This document shows positions 42,680 to 51,678 of a stretch of DNA of 61,103 bases, piece by piece. The stretch covers positions 1 to 61,103 of the forward strand of contig JAIEMT010000037.1 in NCBI GenBank assembly GCA_019751945.1. The letters are read 5' to 3'. The position numbers and the translations under genes were made by a program. The notes beneath the pieces were generated by a model. That model was not told where the DNA came from. It did not search any database and saw nothing but the letters and a program-made list of their open reading frames with translations. The stretch's first letter is position 1, and each line of letters opens with the position of its first letter. The stretch comes from a bacterium. Its GTDB lineage: Bacteria; Bdellovibrionota; UBA1018.

Positions 42680-43039
42680 TTAAACCGACTCTCCGTCGGT
42701 ACCGTTGGAGGCGCGCTTAAAAGTAGCCATCTCATAATCGAGGTGGCGGCGATAAGCCTTGGTCAAAATTTGAAGCTCCTTGGTTTCCGCGCTTAATTCG
42801 AGCGCCCTAAAAAGGTGGCGACCGCGAATCATCATGGGGAGCGTGAGCTTTCCTTCTTTGGTGCGTTCTTCTTGGAAGCGCACCATCTCCTCGAGGAGCT
42901 CAAGCTTCGAAAGACCGGCAATATATGCCTGGTAATCGAGGTCTTCCGCTGCACGGATTTCCTTGAAGGCTTGAAAGGAGATCACCTTATGATCTTCTTC
43001 CGTCAATTCTGGCGAGTTTGGGGTATCGTTGTCGTTCAT
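42680..43039 (-). CDS. Small cytoplasmic helical protein
   Basis: A 119-residue acidic, helical protein without recognised motifs ('LSKLELLEEMVRFQEERTKEG'). Starts at the ATG at 43039. Upstream hairpin at 43064-43087 lies in its leader. Confidence 0.6.
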   Translation of the reverse strand: MNDNDTPNSPELTEEDHKVISFQAFKEIRAAEDLDYQAYIAGLSKLELLEEMVRFQEERTKEGKLTLPMMIRGRHLFRALELSAETKELQILTKAYRRHLDYEMATFKRASNGTDGESV

Positions 43040-43063
43040 AGTGCTGTCCGGTAAAGCAATCCG

Positions 43064-43087
43064 GATGCCAACTGGGGCATCTTTTTC
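43064..43087 (+). terminator. Hairpin plus T-run
   Basis: GATGCC (43064-43069) pairs with GGCATC (43076-43081) and is followed by TTTTT. It has the form of an intrinsic terminator on the plus strand, although no plus-strand gene ends nearby. It may stop antisense read-through into, or out of, the 42128-43039 genes. Confidence 0.4.
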
Positions 43088-43344
43088 AAAATGAAATCGT
43101 CGAAGTTTTGAAGTTCGACCATCTCTTAGCCGGTTCTAAGACCTTGAAAAGAGATGATATTTTTAAACCCCCTGTAAATAAGAAATGCCCTGTCTCACCG
43201 TTTTGCACCCAAGGGTGCGTCTATAAAACCCCCCAGCTTCGACACTGGGTAAATTTTTACCAGGGAGTGCTTAGATCTCAGACACCCCCTGTTAATCAAT
43301 CTTCGGATTCTACCGATCTCATGTTTGGAGAAGGGTTGGATTCT
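43088..43344 (+). promoter_or_regulatory. Structured upstream region of the cupredoxin-like gene
   Basis: Contains GCACCCAAGGGTGC (43205-43218), an inverted repeat CTGGGTAAATTTTTACCAG (43245-43263), a CCCAG/CTGGG pair, and two near-copies of CCCCCTGTWAAT about 120 bp apart. This could be a structured leader. No known riboswitch class was recognised. Confidence 0.35.
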
Positions 43345-44217
43345 ATGGAAAGAGTCACTGGATACGTGATCAGGAATTTTGGATTAATCTGGGTGGGCGT
43401 GATGAGCATCATCGCCTTTTGTATGATCCCGAAGGCATCAGCAGGGACGGTCATTCTGCCTTCGTCTCAACAAATTTCCCAATATGCGGATGGAGATACA
43501 GGAGACGAGTACGAGCAACCGGTTCAGCGACCGGGGCAAGAGTACGCGGATTCTGCTTTTGGTAAGGGGCCCGCACCATTAGATGCAAATGCCCTGGGTC
43601 GAGCCACTCTCGACCAGTATCAAGGGCCGGGAATCTCCGCTGGGCCATCGCGTTCTCCAGCGGGTCTGGTATTTTCTGCGCAAGAAACAGGTCAGGGAGG
43701 AACGGTCGGAAGCGGCTCGAAACCGAGCGGAACGCCCAGCAGTTCGCCTCTCACTCCTGCAATGAAAGCGACGGTGTTGGAAGGTCCTCCGCCTCCACCC
43801 GCTGTCTTTAGCGAAAAGATTAGCGACTCCGCAAAGGGGAAGATCGTTACCTCTGAAGGAAAAGAGTCTCGCTTCGGAAAAGGTCCGAACCCGGGTTTAG
43901 AAGATCTGAATCGCATGGCGACCTTGCGCAAGGGTGTGCAAGAAGTGGCATTGATCGCTGGTGACTTAGGTTTCTTTCCGAAAACTCTTTTCGTGACCCA
44001 AGATATTCCGGTCCGCCTCTTTGTGACCGGAGCTTCTCGCACCACCTTGTGCATCATGATGGATTCCTTCCAAGTGCGTAAACAAGTGCGGTCGCAAAAG
44101 ATCGAAGAAATTACTTTCACTGCCAGTGTGCCGGGCCGGTATCGCTATTATTGTCCGGTGAACGGCATGGAAGGCACCTTGATTGTAAAAGAAGTCGCAT
44201 CGAACCTTCAACAGTAG
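43345..44217 (+). CDS. Membrane-anchored protein with Cys-substituted cupredoxin domain
   Basis: About 290 residues from the ATG at 43345 (GGAGAAGGG upstream; the frame is open to 43108 but that would bury the signal segment). N-terminal hydrophobic segment, a Pro/Gly/Ser-rich linker of ~130 residues, then a cupredoxin-like domain (~205-285: 'IAGDLGFFPKTLFVTQDIPVRLFV ... PGRYRYYCPVNGMEG'). In copper-binding relatives a His follows the third strand; here the place reads LCIMM. Possible metal ligands are Cys, Cys and Met. It is 9 bp upstream of the CpaF gene. Confidence 0.65.
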   Translation: MERVTGYVIRNFGLIWVGVMSIIAFCMIPKASAGTVILPSSQQISQYADGDTGDEYEQPVQRPGQEYADSAFGKGPAPLDANALGRATLDQYQGPGISAGPSRSPAGLVFSAQETGQGGTVGSGSKPSGTPSSSPLTPAMKATVLEGPPPPPAVFSEKISDSAKGKIVTSEGKESRFGKGPNPGLEDLNRMATLRKGVQEVALIAGDLGFFPKTLFVTQDIPVRLFVTGASRTTLCIMMDSFQVRKQVRSQKIEEITFTASVPGRYRYYCPVNGMEGTLIVKEVASNLQQ

Positions 44218-44226
44218 GGGTCTCGC

Positions 44227-45363
44227 TTGAGCGTTTTCTCAAACTCCATCGCGACCTTTCTGGGTCCGATCAAACCGTTCTTAGATGATGACTCGGTCAC
44301 CGAAGTCATGGTCAACGGCCCGCAGGAGATTTTCGTTGAGCGCAGTGGAAACCTAGAAAAGGTGGAAGCGAAGTTCAAAGACGATCAAGCGTTAGAAGCA
44401 GCAATTCGAAACATTGCTCAGTTCGTGGGTCGACGAATCGACGATGAAAATCCGATTCTCGACGCGCGCTTGCCTGACGGGAGTCGTGTTGCGGCAGTTT
44501 TTCCGCCCTGTTCTCGCAAAGGCGCAACACTTTCGATTCGTAAATTTTCGAAGTCCTCTGTGACTTTCATGGATCTCATCACCCGAGGAAGCATCTCGAA
44601 AGACGCCGCACGTTTCTTAGATGTGGCTATTTACTTGGCCAAGAACGTCATCATTTCAGGGGGCACCGGCTCGGGGAAAACCACTTTCTTGAACGTCTTG
44701 GGCTCTCGAATTCCCGGTAGTCAGCGCTTGCTGATTATTGAAGATTCTTCGGAGTTAAAAATCAAAACTCCGCATACAGTGTACTTTGAAACCAAGCCTG
44801 CCGACCCGTTGGGAAAGGGCGAAGTCACGATGCGCGACTTGGTGCGTTCGTCTCTCCGATTGCGCCCGGACCGAATCGTGGTGGGGGAAGTGCGCGGCCC
44901 TGAAGCGTTGGACCTCATTACTGCAATGAACACGGGTCACGGCGGTTCGATGGGGACGACACATGCGAATACTCCCTACGATGCGTTGGTACGATTAGAA
45001 ACGTTGGCCATGATGGGCGATTCGAACGTTCCAGTCTCGGCCATTCGCCGTCAGATTGCAGGAGCCATTCATCTCAGTGTCCAAATCAAGCGCATGAGCG
45101 ATGGGACTCGAAAGATTACGAACATCACCGAAGTGATGCCCGAGATCGATGATCGCGGTCGTTACGTATTGCACGATATTTTTGTTTTCGTTCAACGCGG
45201 AAAGACTAAAGAAGGAAAGGTCGTCGGCGAGATGGTTCCGACGGGGTATATTCCGTCCTTCATGTCAGAAATCGAAATCAATCGCTTGCCCTTTGGCCGA
45301 GACAAATTCACTCCGCCGGAGTGGTATCTTCAGCTTCGTCAAAACGATCCCAGCGCGGCCTAG
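44227..45363 (+). CDS. cpaF: CpaF/TadA-type secretion ATPase
   Basis: A 378-residue ATPase of the type II/IV secretion family that powers Tad/Flp pilus or related systems. N-terminal domain ('VTEVMVNGPQEIFVER'), Walker A G145-GTGSGKT152, LLIIEDSSEL (Asp box), PDRIVVGEVRG (Walker B) and GHGGSMGTTHAN (His box). TTG start with AGGGG 6 bases upstream. No other Tad genes (CpaC, TadB/C, Flp) are in the window, so the remaining parts must be elsewhere or the protein serves another machine. HNH unit 3 sits directly after its stop. Confidence 0.9.
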   Translation: MSVFSNSIATFLGPIKPFLDDDSVTEVMVNGPQEIFVERSGNLEKVEAKFKDDQALEAAIRNIAQFVGRRIDDENPILDARLPDGSRVAAVFPPCSRKGATLSIRKFSKSSVTFMDLITRGSISKDAARFLDVAIYLAKNVIISGGTGSGKTTFLNVLGSRIPGSQRLLIIEDSSELKIKTPHTVYFETKPADPLGKGEVTMRDLVRSSLRLRPDRIVVGEVRGPEALDLITAMNTGHGGSMGTTHANTPYDALVRLETLAMMGDSNVPVSAIRRQIAGAIHLSVQIKRMSDGTRKITNITEVMPEIDDRGRYVLHDIFVFVQRGKTKEGKVVGEMVPTGYIPSFMSEIEINRLPFGRDKFTPPEWYLQLRQNDPSAA

Positions 45364-45365
45364 TC

Positions 45366-46346
45366 CTATTTCAAGTGATGCAGCAGCTGGTGATGGCCTT
45401 TGCAAAGCAAGGTGAGGTTGGTTAGAGTCGTTTCCCCTCCCTGTGACAGCGGCTTTTTATGATGAATGTCGAGCCAGCGTCTTTCCTGGCAGCGTTTACC
45501 TTGTGTGACCTGCGTGCACTGGGCCTGATCCCGTTTCTGAATGGCGTGCCTGAGAGGGGCTGCATACCGTCTTCGATTTTTCCAGCGCTTGCTGGGCGAT
45601 GTTCTTACTTCTGTACTAACTCGCGCCGGAGTGTGTTTGGAAAGTCCTAATTCCATCGTTTACTAGGAGTGACGGGTTGGAAATGGCGCCTGAGAATGAT
45701 CTGAGACATCCCTACGAGAATCATCGTCAATTTTTGGGACTTTCCAAACACACTCCGGCGCGAGTGGTTTGGAGCGCTTGGCTTTTTCAAGAGGATCGTT
45801 TTTCTGAAGGTATGAATCCGCCATGGCTTCTAAAGTCTGTTCGAGAGAGGCAGCGGTCTTCTTAGATTCCAGATCTTGAATGCGCTTGAGCTTCTTGAGT
45901 AGTGCCTCTGAAATCCCCAGTTTCAACTCCACCCGCCCTTCAGCCACGTACCGGGTGGTTTCTTTCACACTCTTCTCGGGAAATTCTTTGGCAATGGCTT
46001 TTTCCAGTTCCCGCTTCGGAAGTTGCGCCGCCGCCTGAAGCCACTTGTCTTGATTTTCAGGAGTGAGAATCGAAACAATCACCTTGGCATTGGAAAGCGA
46101 AATCTCCTGATCTTGAATCATTTCCTTCAAAGCCGGTACCTGAACGGATTTTCTAGAAATCGTAATCAAGTTAAAAGCAATGTTTTCTGAAAGCCCGAGC
46201 GATCGAACATAGTCGAAGAGACTTTTAAATCCGAGCTGTCGAAACCCTTTACGTTGATCAATTTCCTGCAAAACAGAAATCAATTCCGTTTCCGTTCGAA
46301 GATACGTTTTCACCAAAGTCAGAGCTCTTTCATGGAAAGCTTTCAT
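45366..46346 (-). pseudogene. HNH endonuclease, copy 3, split by a MITE
   Basis: Same gene as at 7070 and 27069. From the ATG at 46346 it encodes ~227 residues ending inside the MITE at a TAG TAA pair (45663-45665 and next codon). Two codons on, in the same frame, the MITE supplies an ATG (45656), from which the rest of the gene, including the complete HNH domain (DIHHKKP, CKGHH), stays open to the stop at 45366. A 96-residue HNH fragment could thus be made. Last residues LK and stop derive from flanking DNA. Confidence 0.8.
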
Positions 46347-46568
46347 GCGCACTCAGTAACACAGGGTTTTTTGGCGAACGCAGTTGCACGCTAGTGAGAG
46401 AAGTCCTGATTTATTTTTTGAAATCAAAAATAGTTTCGTTTGTTCGGAGAAATGGAAATAAACGCGAATCAAAGGATTTTAAATTCGCATCTCGAACTCC
46501 AAACAATTGCTCTTCAAAAATCTGTCAAGCATTTCGCAAACTTTTCCTGGATTTTTACTCGCGCCGGG
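45375..46568 (-). mobile_element. HNH palindrome-associated unit, copy 3
   Basis: Same unit as at 7082 and 26849. The 5' edge is a half palindrome ACTCGCGCCGGG (46557-46568); the leader is 210 bp; the 3' edge is at the last two His codons. It lies directly behind the cpaF stop. Confidence 0.7.
45630..45754 (-). mobile_element. 125-bp MITE-like element, copy 3 (inside HNH copy 3)
   Basis: By eye identical to the copies at 7304 and 8234 but inverted. CCGG on both sides (45626-45629, 45755-45758) inside ACTCGCG...CGCGAGT. Relative to its host gene it lies in the opposite orientation from the element in HNH copy 1, at the same site. Confidence 0.85.
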
Positions 46569-46617
46569 TTGTTTTTGCTTCTTCAGCAACTCTAACCGTG
46601 AAGAATGCATGACTCGC

Positions 46618-46855
46618 TTTTCTGCCTGCCGCCCATCCTGGTTGCCCCCTCGAGGCTCTCGCGCATCCAGCGCTCGCCTGCTACGCAGGACCGCCTCGAT
46701 GGCCTTCTAGGGGAAGAAATTTCAATTTCTAATTCTTTTTTTCTGGAAGGCCTTGGCGGCGTTCAGGTGAGCTGGAGGCGAACCAGCCGCCGAGGGCCAA
46801 CCAAGGATGGGCGGCAGGCAGAAAGGGAATACTTGCACCTCCACAAATAGAATCC
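46618..46855 (-). repeat. Composite GC-rich repeat, copy 1 (imperfect long inverted repeat)
   Basis: Ends are inverted copies of TTTCTGCCTGCCGCCCATCC (from 46618; reverse complement ending near 46824), and the two ~90-bp arms resemble each other throughout around an AT-rich centre near 46712. CACCTCCACAAATAGAATCC (46836-46855) links it to the palindrome at 46867. The same order, on the other strand, recurs at 60790-61011. Confidence 0.75.
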
Positions 46856-46866
46856 AGCCCGAAGCA

Positions 46867-46884
46867 ACTCGCGCCGGTGCGAGC
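46867..46884. repeat. 18-bp palindrome, variant
   Basis: ACTCGCGCCGGTGCGAGC, two differences from the perfect palindrome. It stands beside the composite repeat as at 60790. Confidence 0.8.
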
Positions 46885-47037
46885 TCCACGCCCCGACCAT
46901 GAGCGTCATCGAGTCTTACTTCTCCGGATCCTTCGCCACAATCTTGACGCCAATACTTACTGCCGCCTCAGCATCTTCTAAGTTGAGCCCGAGCTGCCAA
47001 ACAGGGTAATTTAGTAAAAAGAGGAGCTCTCCTAAAC

Positions 47038-48462
47038 GTGTTGAATCCTACCTTCGATCTCATTGTCATTGGTTCAGGTCCTGCCGGACAAAAATCAGCT
47101 GTTCAAGCCGCAAAACTGGGAAAGAAAGTCGCCATTGTGGAACAGCACTCCACGCTCGGTGGGGGGTGTGTTCACGCCGGAACTCTTCCGTCGAAATCCT
47201 TTCGAGAATCTGTGTATCGATTTGCACTGGGTTCAGGCGGAAAGATGGCTCAGGAGACCGACGGGAAGAAAAAGAAATTTGAATTTCCAGACATGGGTCG
47301 TCTGCTCAAAAGGAAAGATCGCGTGGTGGAGTGTGAGTGCCAAGTGATCGCTGATCAAATGAAGCGAAACAACATCAAAGTTTTTGAAGGAAAAGCCCGC
47401 TTCGTTTCAAAAAATGAAGTCGAAGTGGTTGGTAAAAAATCATCGACCGTGCTTTCAGGAAAATTTATTTTCGTCGCTGTAGGTGCACGTCCTGTCGCTC
47501 CGAAGCATCTCGAAGTGGATGGCAAGCTGATCGTCGACAGTGATACAGTCCTCGACTTAAAAAAAGTTCCGAAGACCATGGTGGTCTTGGGCGCCGGGAT
47601 CATTGGTTGCGAATACGCCAGCATGTTTGCCATGGCGGGCACGAAAGTTTTCTTGGTCGATCGTCGGAATGAAATTCTTGCATCAGTGGATCGCGAAATC
47701 GTGAAGCATCTCGAAGAGCGATTCACCCACGAAGGGATGGAAATTATTTTGGGCTGCGAAGCTCAGAAGGTGGATAAGAAAAAGTCCGGCCTTCAAGTGC
47801 ATCTCAGCAGCAAGCGGATGATCGAAGCAGAGGCGGTTTTAGTGGCCTTGGGTCGCTCTGGAAACACGGAAGGCATGGAATTAAAGAATGCCGGCGTCGA
47901 ATGCGATGAACGAGGTCTCATCAAAGTCGACAAACACTTCCGAACCAAAACAGAAAACGTTTATGCCATCGGCGATGTCGTGGGGGCACCCGCTCTCGCG
48001 TCCACCAGTATGGAGCAAGGTCGAATTGCATCGTGTCATGCCTTTAACATTATTTCAGGTCATCCGACTGGAATGCCCGATCTTTTTCCCTACGGCATTT
48101 ACACCATTCCCGAAATTTCCATGCTCGGTCTGACGGAAGAGGCTCTCAAAGCCCAAGGAGCGAACTTTGTAGTCGGTCGCGCAAAGTACCGAGAATTGGC
48201 TCGCGGACAGATCGTGGGAGACCAATGGGGACTCCTCAAAATTCTCGTCGATGAGAAAACTTTTAAGCTCCTCGGCGTTCACATTATTGGTGATAACGCC
48301 GCTGATTTGATTCATATTGGCCAGGCAGTGATGGAGCTTGGCGGCGACGCAAACTTTTTCATCCGCTCGGTGTTCAACTATCCCACCTTGGCGGAAGCTT
48401 ATAAGACCGCGGCCCTTCACGCGATGAACCAGATCCGAGGAACAATCGGAAGGACGGCCTAA
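47038..48462 (+). CDS. sthA: Soluble pyridine nucleotide transhydrogenase
   Basis: A 474-residue flavoprotein of the disulfide-reductase superfamily. FAD site [16 protein letters not shown] site [16 protein letters not shown], and VYAIGDVVG. The redox motif reads [13 protein letters not shown]: only one Cys of the usual CxxxxC pair remains, as in SthA, which balances NADPH and NADH without a disulfide. GTG start (47038) with GAGGAG ~11 bases upstream; the adjacent TTG is possible. It is 5 bp before eno. Confidence 0.9.
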   Translation: MLNPTFDLIVIGSGPAGQKSAVQAAKLGKKVAIVEQHSTLGGGCVHAGTLPSKSFRESVYRFALGSGGKMAQETDGKKKKFEFPDMGRLLKRKDRVVECECQVIADQMKRNNIKVFEGKARFVSKNEVEVVGKKSSTVLSGKFIFVAVGARPVAPKHLEVDGKLIVDSDTVLDLKKVPKTMVVLGAGIIGCEYASMFAMAGTKVFLVDRRNEILASVDREIVKHLEERFTHEGMEIILGCEAQKVDKKKSGLQVHLSSKRMIEAEAVLVALGRSGNTEGMELKNAGVECDERGLIKVDKHFRTKTENVYAIGDVVGAPALASTSMEQGRIASCHAFNIISGHPTGMPDLFPYGIYTIPEISMLGLTEEALKAQGANFVVGRAKYRELARGQIVGDQWGLLKILVDEKTFKLLGVHIIGDNAADLIHIGQAVMELGGDANFFIRSVFNYPTLAEAYKTAALHAMNQIRGTIGRTA

Positions 48463-48467
48463 TTCCT

Positions 48468-49829
48468 ATGAGTCGCAGTCAGTCGAACAAGATCACTCAC
48501 GTCACAGCACGCGAAGTCCTGGACTCGCGCGGATTCCCAACCGTGGAAGTGGAAGTTGCTTTGGAAGATCCGAAGCACGCCGGTGAAATGGTCACCGGCC
48601 GTGCCATCGTTCCCTCCGGTGCTTCTACCGGAGAAGGCGAAGCCCTTGAGCTTCGCGATGGGGACAAGAAAAGATATTTGGGGAAAGGCGTTCTCACTGC
48701 GGTGGGGAAGGTGAAGGAAAAGATTGGCCCTGCGCTCTTGGGGCGCGACTTTGCCAAGCAAACTCTTTTGGACGATGCGCTTCGCGATTTAGACGGCACT
48801 CCCAACAAAGCCAATATGGGCGCGAATGCGATTTTGGGGGTGAGCATGGCGTTTGCTCGGGCCTGCGCACTTTCTCAGCGCATCCCGCTCTATCACCACC
48901 TCGCAGAAGTTTTTGGATCCAAGGGTGTGACTCTTCCGGTTCCGATGATGAATATTTTGAACGGTGGCAAGCATGCGGATAACGGCTTAGCCATTCAAGA
49001 ATTTATGATTGTGCCCGTGGGCTTTGATCGTTTTTCAAATGCCTTGCGTGCGGGAGTGGAAGTGTTCCACCGTTTGAAAGCCATTTTGCACTCCAAAGGT
49101 TTAGCCACGGGAGTTGGTGACGAAGGTGGATTTGCCCCGGTATTTACCGGTGAAAAGCCGCATGAACAGGCGCTTTCGGCAATCATGCAAGCCATTTCAG
49201 ATGCCGGTTATAAAGCTGGAAAAGATATTTTTCTGGCTCTCGATGCGGCTGCCAGCGAATTCACTGAAGGGGATAAGAGCCGGTCTCAGTACCGATTTGA
49301 GGAAAAACAGCTGAGTTCGAAAGACATGGTGGGAGTTTATTCTCAATGGGTGGAAACCTATCCCATCCTTTCCATCGAAGATGGCTTGGCGGAACATGAC
49401 TGGGACGGTTGGGCGATGCTGACTCAGAACCTTTCCTCAGCCTGTCAGTTGGTGGGCGACGATCTTTTCGTCACCAATACGGAGTATCTGAAAAAGGGGA
49501 TTGCTCAGAACATCGCCAATGCGGTGCTGATTAAATTGAATCAGATCGGCACGGTCACGGAAACTTTGGAAACCATGAAGCTTGCGGCACAGAATCAGTA
49601 CACGGCCATTGCTTCTCATCGTAGCGGTGAAACCGAAGACGTTTTTATTGCGGATCTCGCCGTGGGCACCGATTGTGGCCAAATCAAAACCGGATCAGCG
49701 TCCCGAACGGATCGCTTAGCAAAGTACAACCAGCTCCTTCGCATTGAAGAGCAGCTGGGCAAGAACGCCAAGTATGCAGGCGCTAGCGCCTTTCCACCCT
49801 CCGTTTCGAAAGGGCGTGGCTTGAAGTGA
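48468..49829 (+). CDS. eno: Enolase
   Basis: A 453-residue glycolytic enzyme converting 2-phosphoglycerate to phosphoenolpyruvate. Clear motifs: [42 protein letters not shown], the Mg ligands in [23 protein letters not shown] and GDDLFVTN, and [10 protein letters not shown]. Slightly longer than usual. Overlaps the FtsB-like gene by 4 bp. Confidence 0.97.
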   Translation: MSRSQSNKITHVTAREVLDSRGFPTVEVEVALEDPKHAGEMVTGRAIVPSGASTGEGEALELRDGDKKRYLGKGVLTAVGKVKEKIGPALLGRDFAKQTLLDDALRDLDGTPNKANMGANAILGVSMAFARACALSQRIPLYHHLAEVFGSKGVTLPVPMMNILNGGKHADNGLAIQEFMIVPVGFDRFSNALRAGVEVFHRLKAILHSKGLATGVGDEGGFAPVFTGEKPHEQALSAIMQAISDAGYKAGKDIFLALDAAASEFTEGDKSRSQYRFEEKQLSSKDMVGVYSQWVETYPILSIEDGLAEHDWDGWAMLTQNLSSACQLVGDDLFVTNTEYLKKGIAQNIANAVLIKLNQIGTVTETLETMKLAAQNQYTAIASHRSGETEDVFIADLAVGTDCGQIKTGSASRTDRLAKYNQLLRIEEQLGKNAKYAGASAFPPSVSKGRGLK

Positions 49830-50284
49830 ACCAGCGACGGCGAGTTCCACCCCGAGCACGCGTTCAAGGTCATCACGTACAAATGAGAGGGCGCCTTCCG
49901 CGTCGCGCCGGTTCGGCAGTCAGCCCCCGGGTTCGAAAAGCTTGGATGGCTTTCTTTGGGTTTTGGATTCTGATCCTCTCTGGCATGCTTTACAAAGTGG
50001 TAGGTTCACCCGGCATTCTTCAGGCCATGCGCTTGCAGAGCTTGCTTCGGGATCGAGAGCAGCAGGTTGCCGCGATGGAAACCGAAGTGCGGAAGCTCGA
50101 CACTGAAAAGGGCCGGCTGGAGTCCAACCAAGCCATTCAGCAGCGAGAGATTCGCCGCACCTTGGGCTACGTTGCGAGCGATGAACTCCTGTTCGATTTC
50201 TCCAGTCAGGAAATTGGCGGCGGGTTCGAACAACCCCATCCCGAAACTTGGCCGAAGAAGTTCCGCACCTCTGCTCGAAAATAA
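49826..50284 (+). CDS. ftsB: FtsB/DivIC-like septum formation protein
   Basis: A 152-residue protein: basic cytoplasmic N-terminus (~38 residues), one transmembrane helix ([17 protein letters not shown]), then a coiled coil ('[29 protein letters not shown]'), the layout of FtsB/DivIC. The eno-ftsB order is common in proteobacteria. The N-terminus is longer and more basic than usual. GTG start overlapping the eno stop. A TGTCAAAA/TTTTGACA pair (50285-50322) follows, with no clear T-run. Confidence 0.8.
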   Translation: MNQRRRVPPRARVQGHHVQMRGRLPRRAGSAVSPRVRKAWMAFFGFWILILSGMLYKVVGSPGILQAMRLQSLLRDREQQVAAMETEVRKLDTEKGRLESNQAIQQREIRRTLGYVASDELLFDFSSQEIGGGFEQPHPETWPKKFRTSARK

Positions 50285-50417
50285 TGTCAAAAATCTGTTT
50301 TTTTGCCTCCCCCCTTTTGACAGCCGCTAAAAAAGTCGTCAGACTTTAAGAGTGAGTCATCTGGTTTCTCAGCTCCTTCTCAGTTCAATCCAAAAAAATT
50401 CAAAAGGGGATGTCTTC

Positions 50418-50621
50418 ATGCCTTTTGGTCGGGTGAAGTGGTTCAATGAAGCCAAGGGATTTGGCTTCATCGAACGCGTTGATGGTGGGGAAGTCTTTGT
50501 TCACTATTCTGCAATTCGTGAGGACGGTTTTAAAACCCTCGCTCCGGGACAGGAAGTCGAATTTGATATTTATGAGGGCGCGAAAGGTCCGCAAGCCCAG
50601 AATGTTATGGCGCTCGATTAA
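50418..50621 (+). CDS. csp: Cold-shock domain protein
   Basis: A 67-residue single-domain RNA chaperone. RNP1 KGFGFI and RNP2 VFVHYSAI; the start [11 protein letters not shown] is typical. ATG at 50418 chosen for AAAGGGGA upstream and because the usual family length begins there. It is separated from ftsB by ~130 bp and ended by the hairpin at 50611. Confidence 0.96.
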   Translation: MPFGRVKWFNEAKGFGFIERVDGGEVFVHYSAIREDGFKTLAPGQEVEFDIYEGAKGPQAQNVMALD

Positions 50622-50640
50622 ATTATCGAGAGCCTTTTAA
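50611..50640. terminator. Bidirectional terminator between csp and the hydrolase gene
   Basis: CTCGAT (50613-50618) and ATCGAG (50625-50630) form a stem over the csp stop codon, followed by CCTTTTAAAA. Genes converge here, so it can serve both strands. Confidence 0.55.
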
Positions 50641-51657
50641 AACAAGGTCACAGACAGATTTATCGTCGTTGATCTTCCAGTTCACTTTCTCATGATCCCA
50701 TTCGCGGTTGAGAACTGAGGTGGGAAAGTCTGCGGCCATTCGGCGAACGACTGTGCCGATTCCTCGAGGTTCAACGTCCACGGCATGGAAAGCGTCGTGA
50801 CATTGATACATAGTGATATCGGCAAAATTACGGAGGACTTGTTTGAAAGCCCAGTCCTTTGCCGGCTCAAAGTTCACGTAACGATCGTACTTGGGATCCG
50901 CCATCACGATCAGAGTTGGGAAGTCCGGTGAAAGCTGCTGATCCTGCCATTTAAAATCCCAACCGAAGAAGTTGCTGACATCATTTACCAAATTTTTTGG
51001 AACCGTAGAATTCCAGAGCAAGCTTGAAGAAAATCGAGCGTGCAAAAGCGGAAACTGCGGATTGACGGGGCAGGCCTTCAAGCCCTCCGGATTGGAGGTC
51101 AGAGTTTCACGAGTAATTCTTCCGATACGGTTGCCGACGATCAACTTGGGCGAGATCGCCGGATCCAAGAGAACCAGAGCCGAAGGCGTGGTCTTAAAAT
51201 GCTTCATGCTATCCAGCTGAGCGAGTCTCAGCGCGAGCAATCCACCCGTTGACCATCCTGCCAAAATCAGCGGACGCTCTTCATCTTTCTCAACGAAGTT
51301 CACAGCTCCCACCGCCATTTTTGCCAGATCGTGAAAGTTAAAGTAGTTCAGGTAATTGTACATTCCCTGAGATTTGCCGTGGCCGGGGTAATCGAAAGAA
51401 ATAACTCGGTACCCTTTTTCAACCCACGCATCGAAAAGTTCTGGATGATTTTCTGAACAGTCCCCATACCCATGCAAGAAGAGAACGTTGGCTTGAATGG
51501 GACCCTCTTTGGGCTCCACTTGATAAACGTAAAGTCTCACTTCGGGAGCGTAGCGGAAGTAGGAAGCCTTCGATTTTTTTTCAACGGCTTGAGAAAGTGG
51601 CGCAGAAAAAACGGCTGTCAAAAGAACCAAGAAAAACCAAAGGCGGGGGTACTTCAT
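50623..51657 (-). CDS. Secreted alpha/beta hydrolase (lysophospholipase-like)
   Basis: A 344-residue protein with a signal peptide (LSQAVE). Hydrolase core: FLHGYGDCSENHPELFDAW, SFDYPGHGKS, nucleophile Ser in GWSTGG, acid in MADPKYD and His in CHDAFHAVD. The triad is complete. This pattern matches monoacylglycerol lipase/lysophospholipase-like proteins; the substrate is unknown. Convergent with csp. Confidence 0.8.
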   Translation of the reverse strand: MKYPRLWFFLVLLTAVFSAPLSQAVEKKSKASYFRYAPEVRLYVYQVEPKEGPIQANVLFLHGYGDCSENHPELFDAWVEKGYRVISFDYPGHGKSQGMYNYLNYFNFHDLAKMAVGAVNFVEKDEERPLILAGWSTGGLLALRLAQLDSMKHFKTTPSALVLLDPAISPKLIVGNRIGRITRETLTSNPEGLKACPVNPQFPLLHARFSSSLLWNSTVPKNLVNDVSNFFGWDFKWQDQQLSPDFPTLIVMADPKYDRYVNFEPAKDWAFKQVLRNFADITMYQCHDAFHAVDVEPRGIGTVVRRMAADFPTSVLNREWDHEKVNWKINDDKSVCDLVLKGSR

Positions 51658-51678
51658 TTTTCAACTTCCTTTAAAAAC

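Larger units (their letters stand above)
46569..47037. other. Repeat-rich intergenic region before sthA
   Basis: Between the half palindrome and sthA lie the composite repeat (46618-46885) and about 150 bp of sthA leader. GAGGAG at 47021 is the likely ribosome-binding site. Open frames here lie within the repeat and show no protein features. Confidence 0.5.

Noticed and set aside
43108..43344. N-terminal extension of the cupredoxin-like gene from a TTG
   Set aside because: The extension would bury the hydrophobic segment 90 residues in; the ATG at 43345 has an upstream purine-rich site.
46605..46850. Open frames across the composite repeat (also 60736-61025)
   Set aside because: They follow the repeat arms, differ between the two copies and show no protein features.
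7293..46885. Repeats as a CRISPR array
   Set aside because: The repeats are dispersed, palindromic and unevenly spaced; no cas genes are present.
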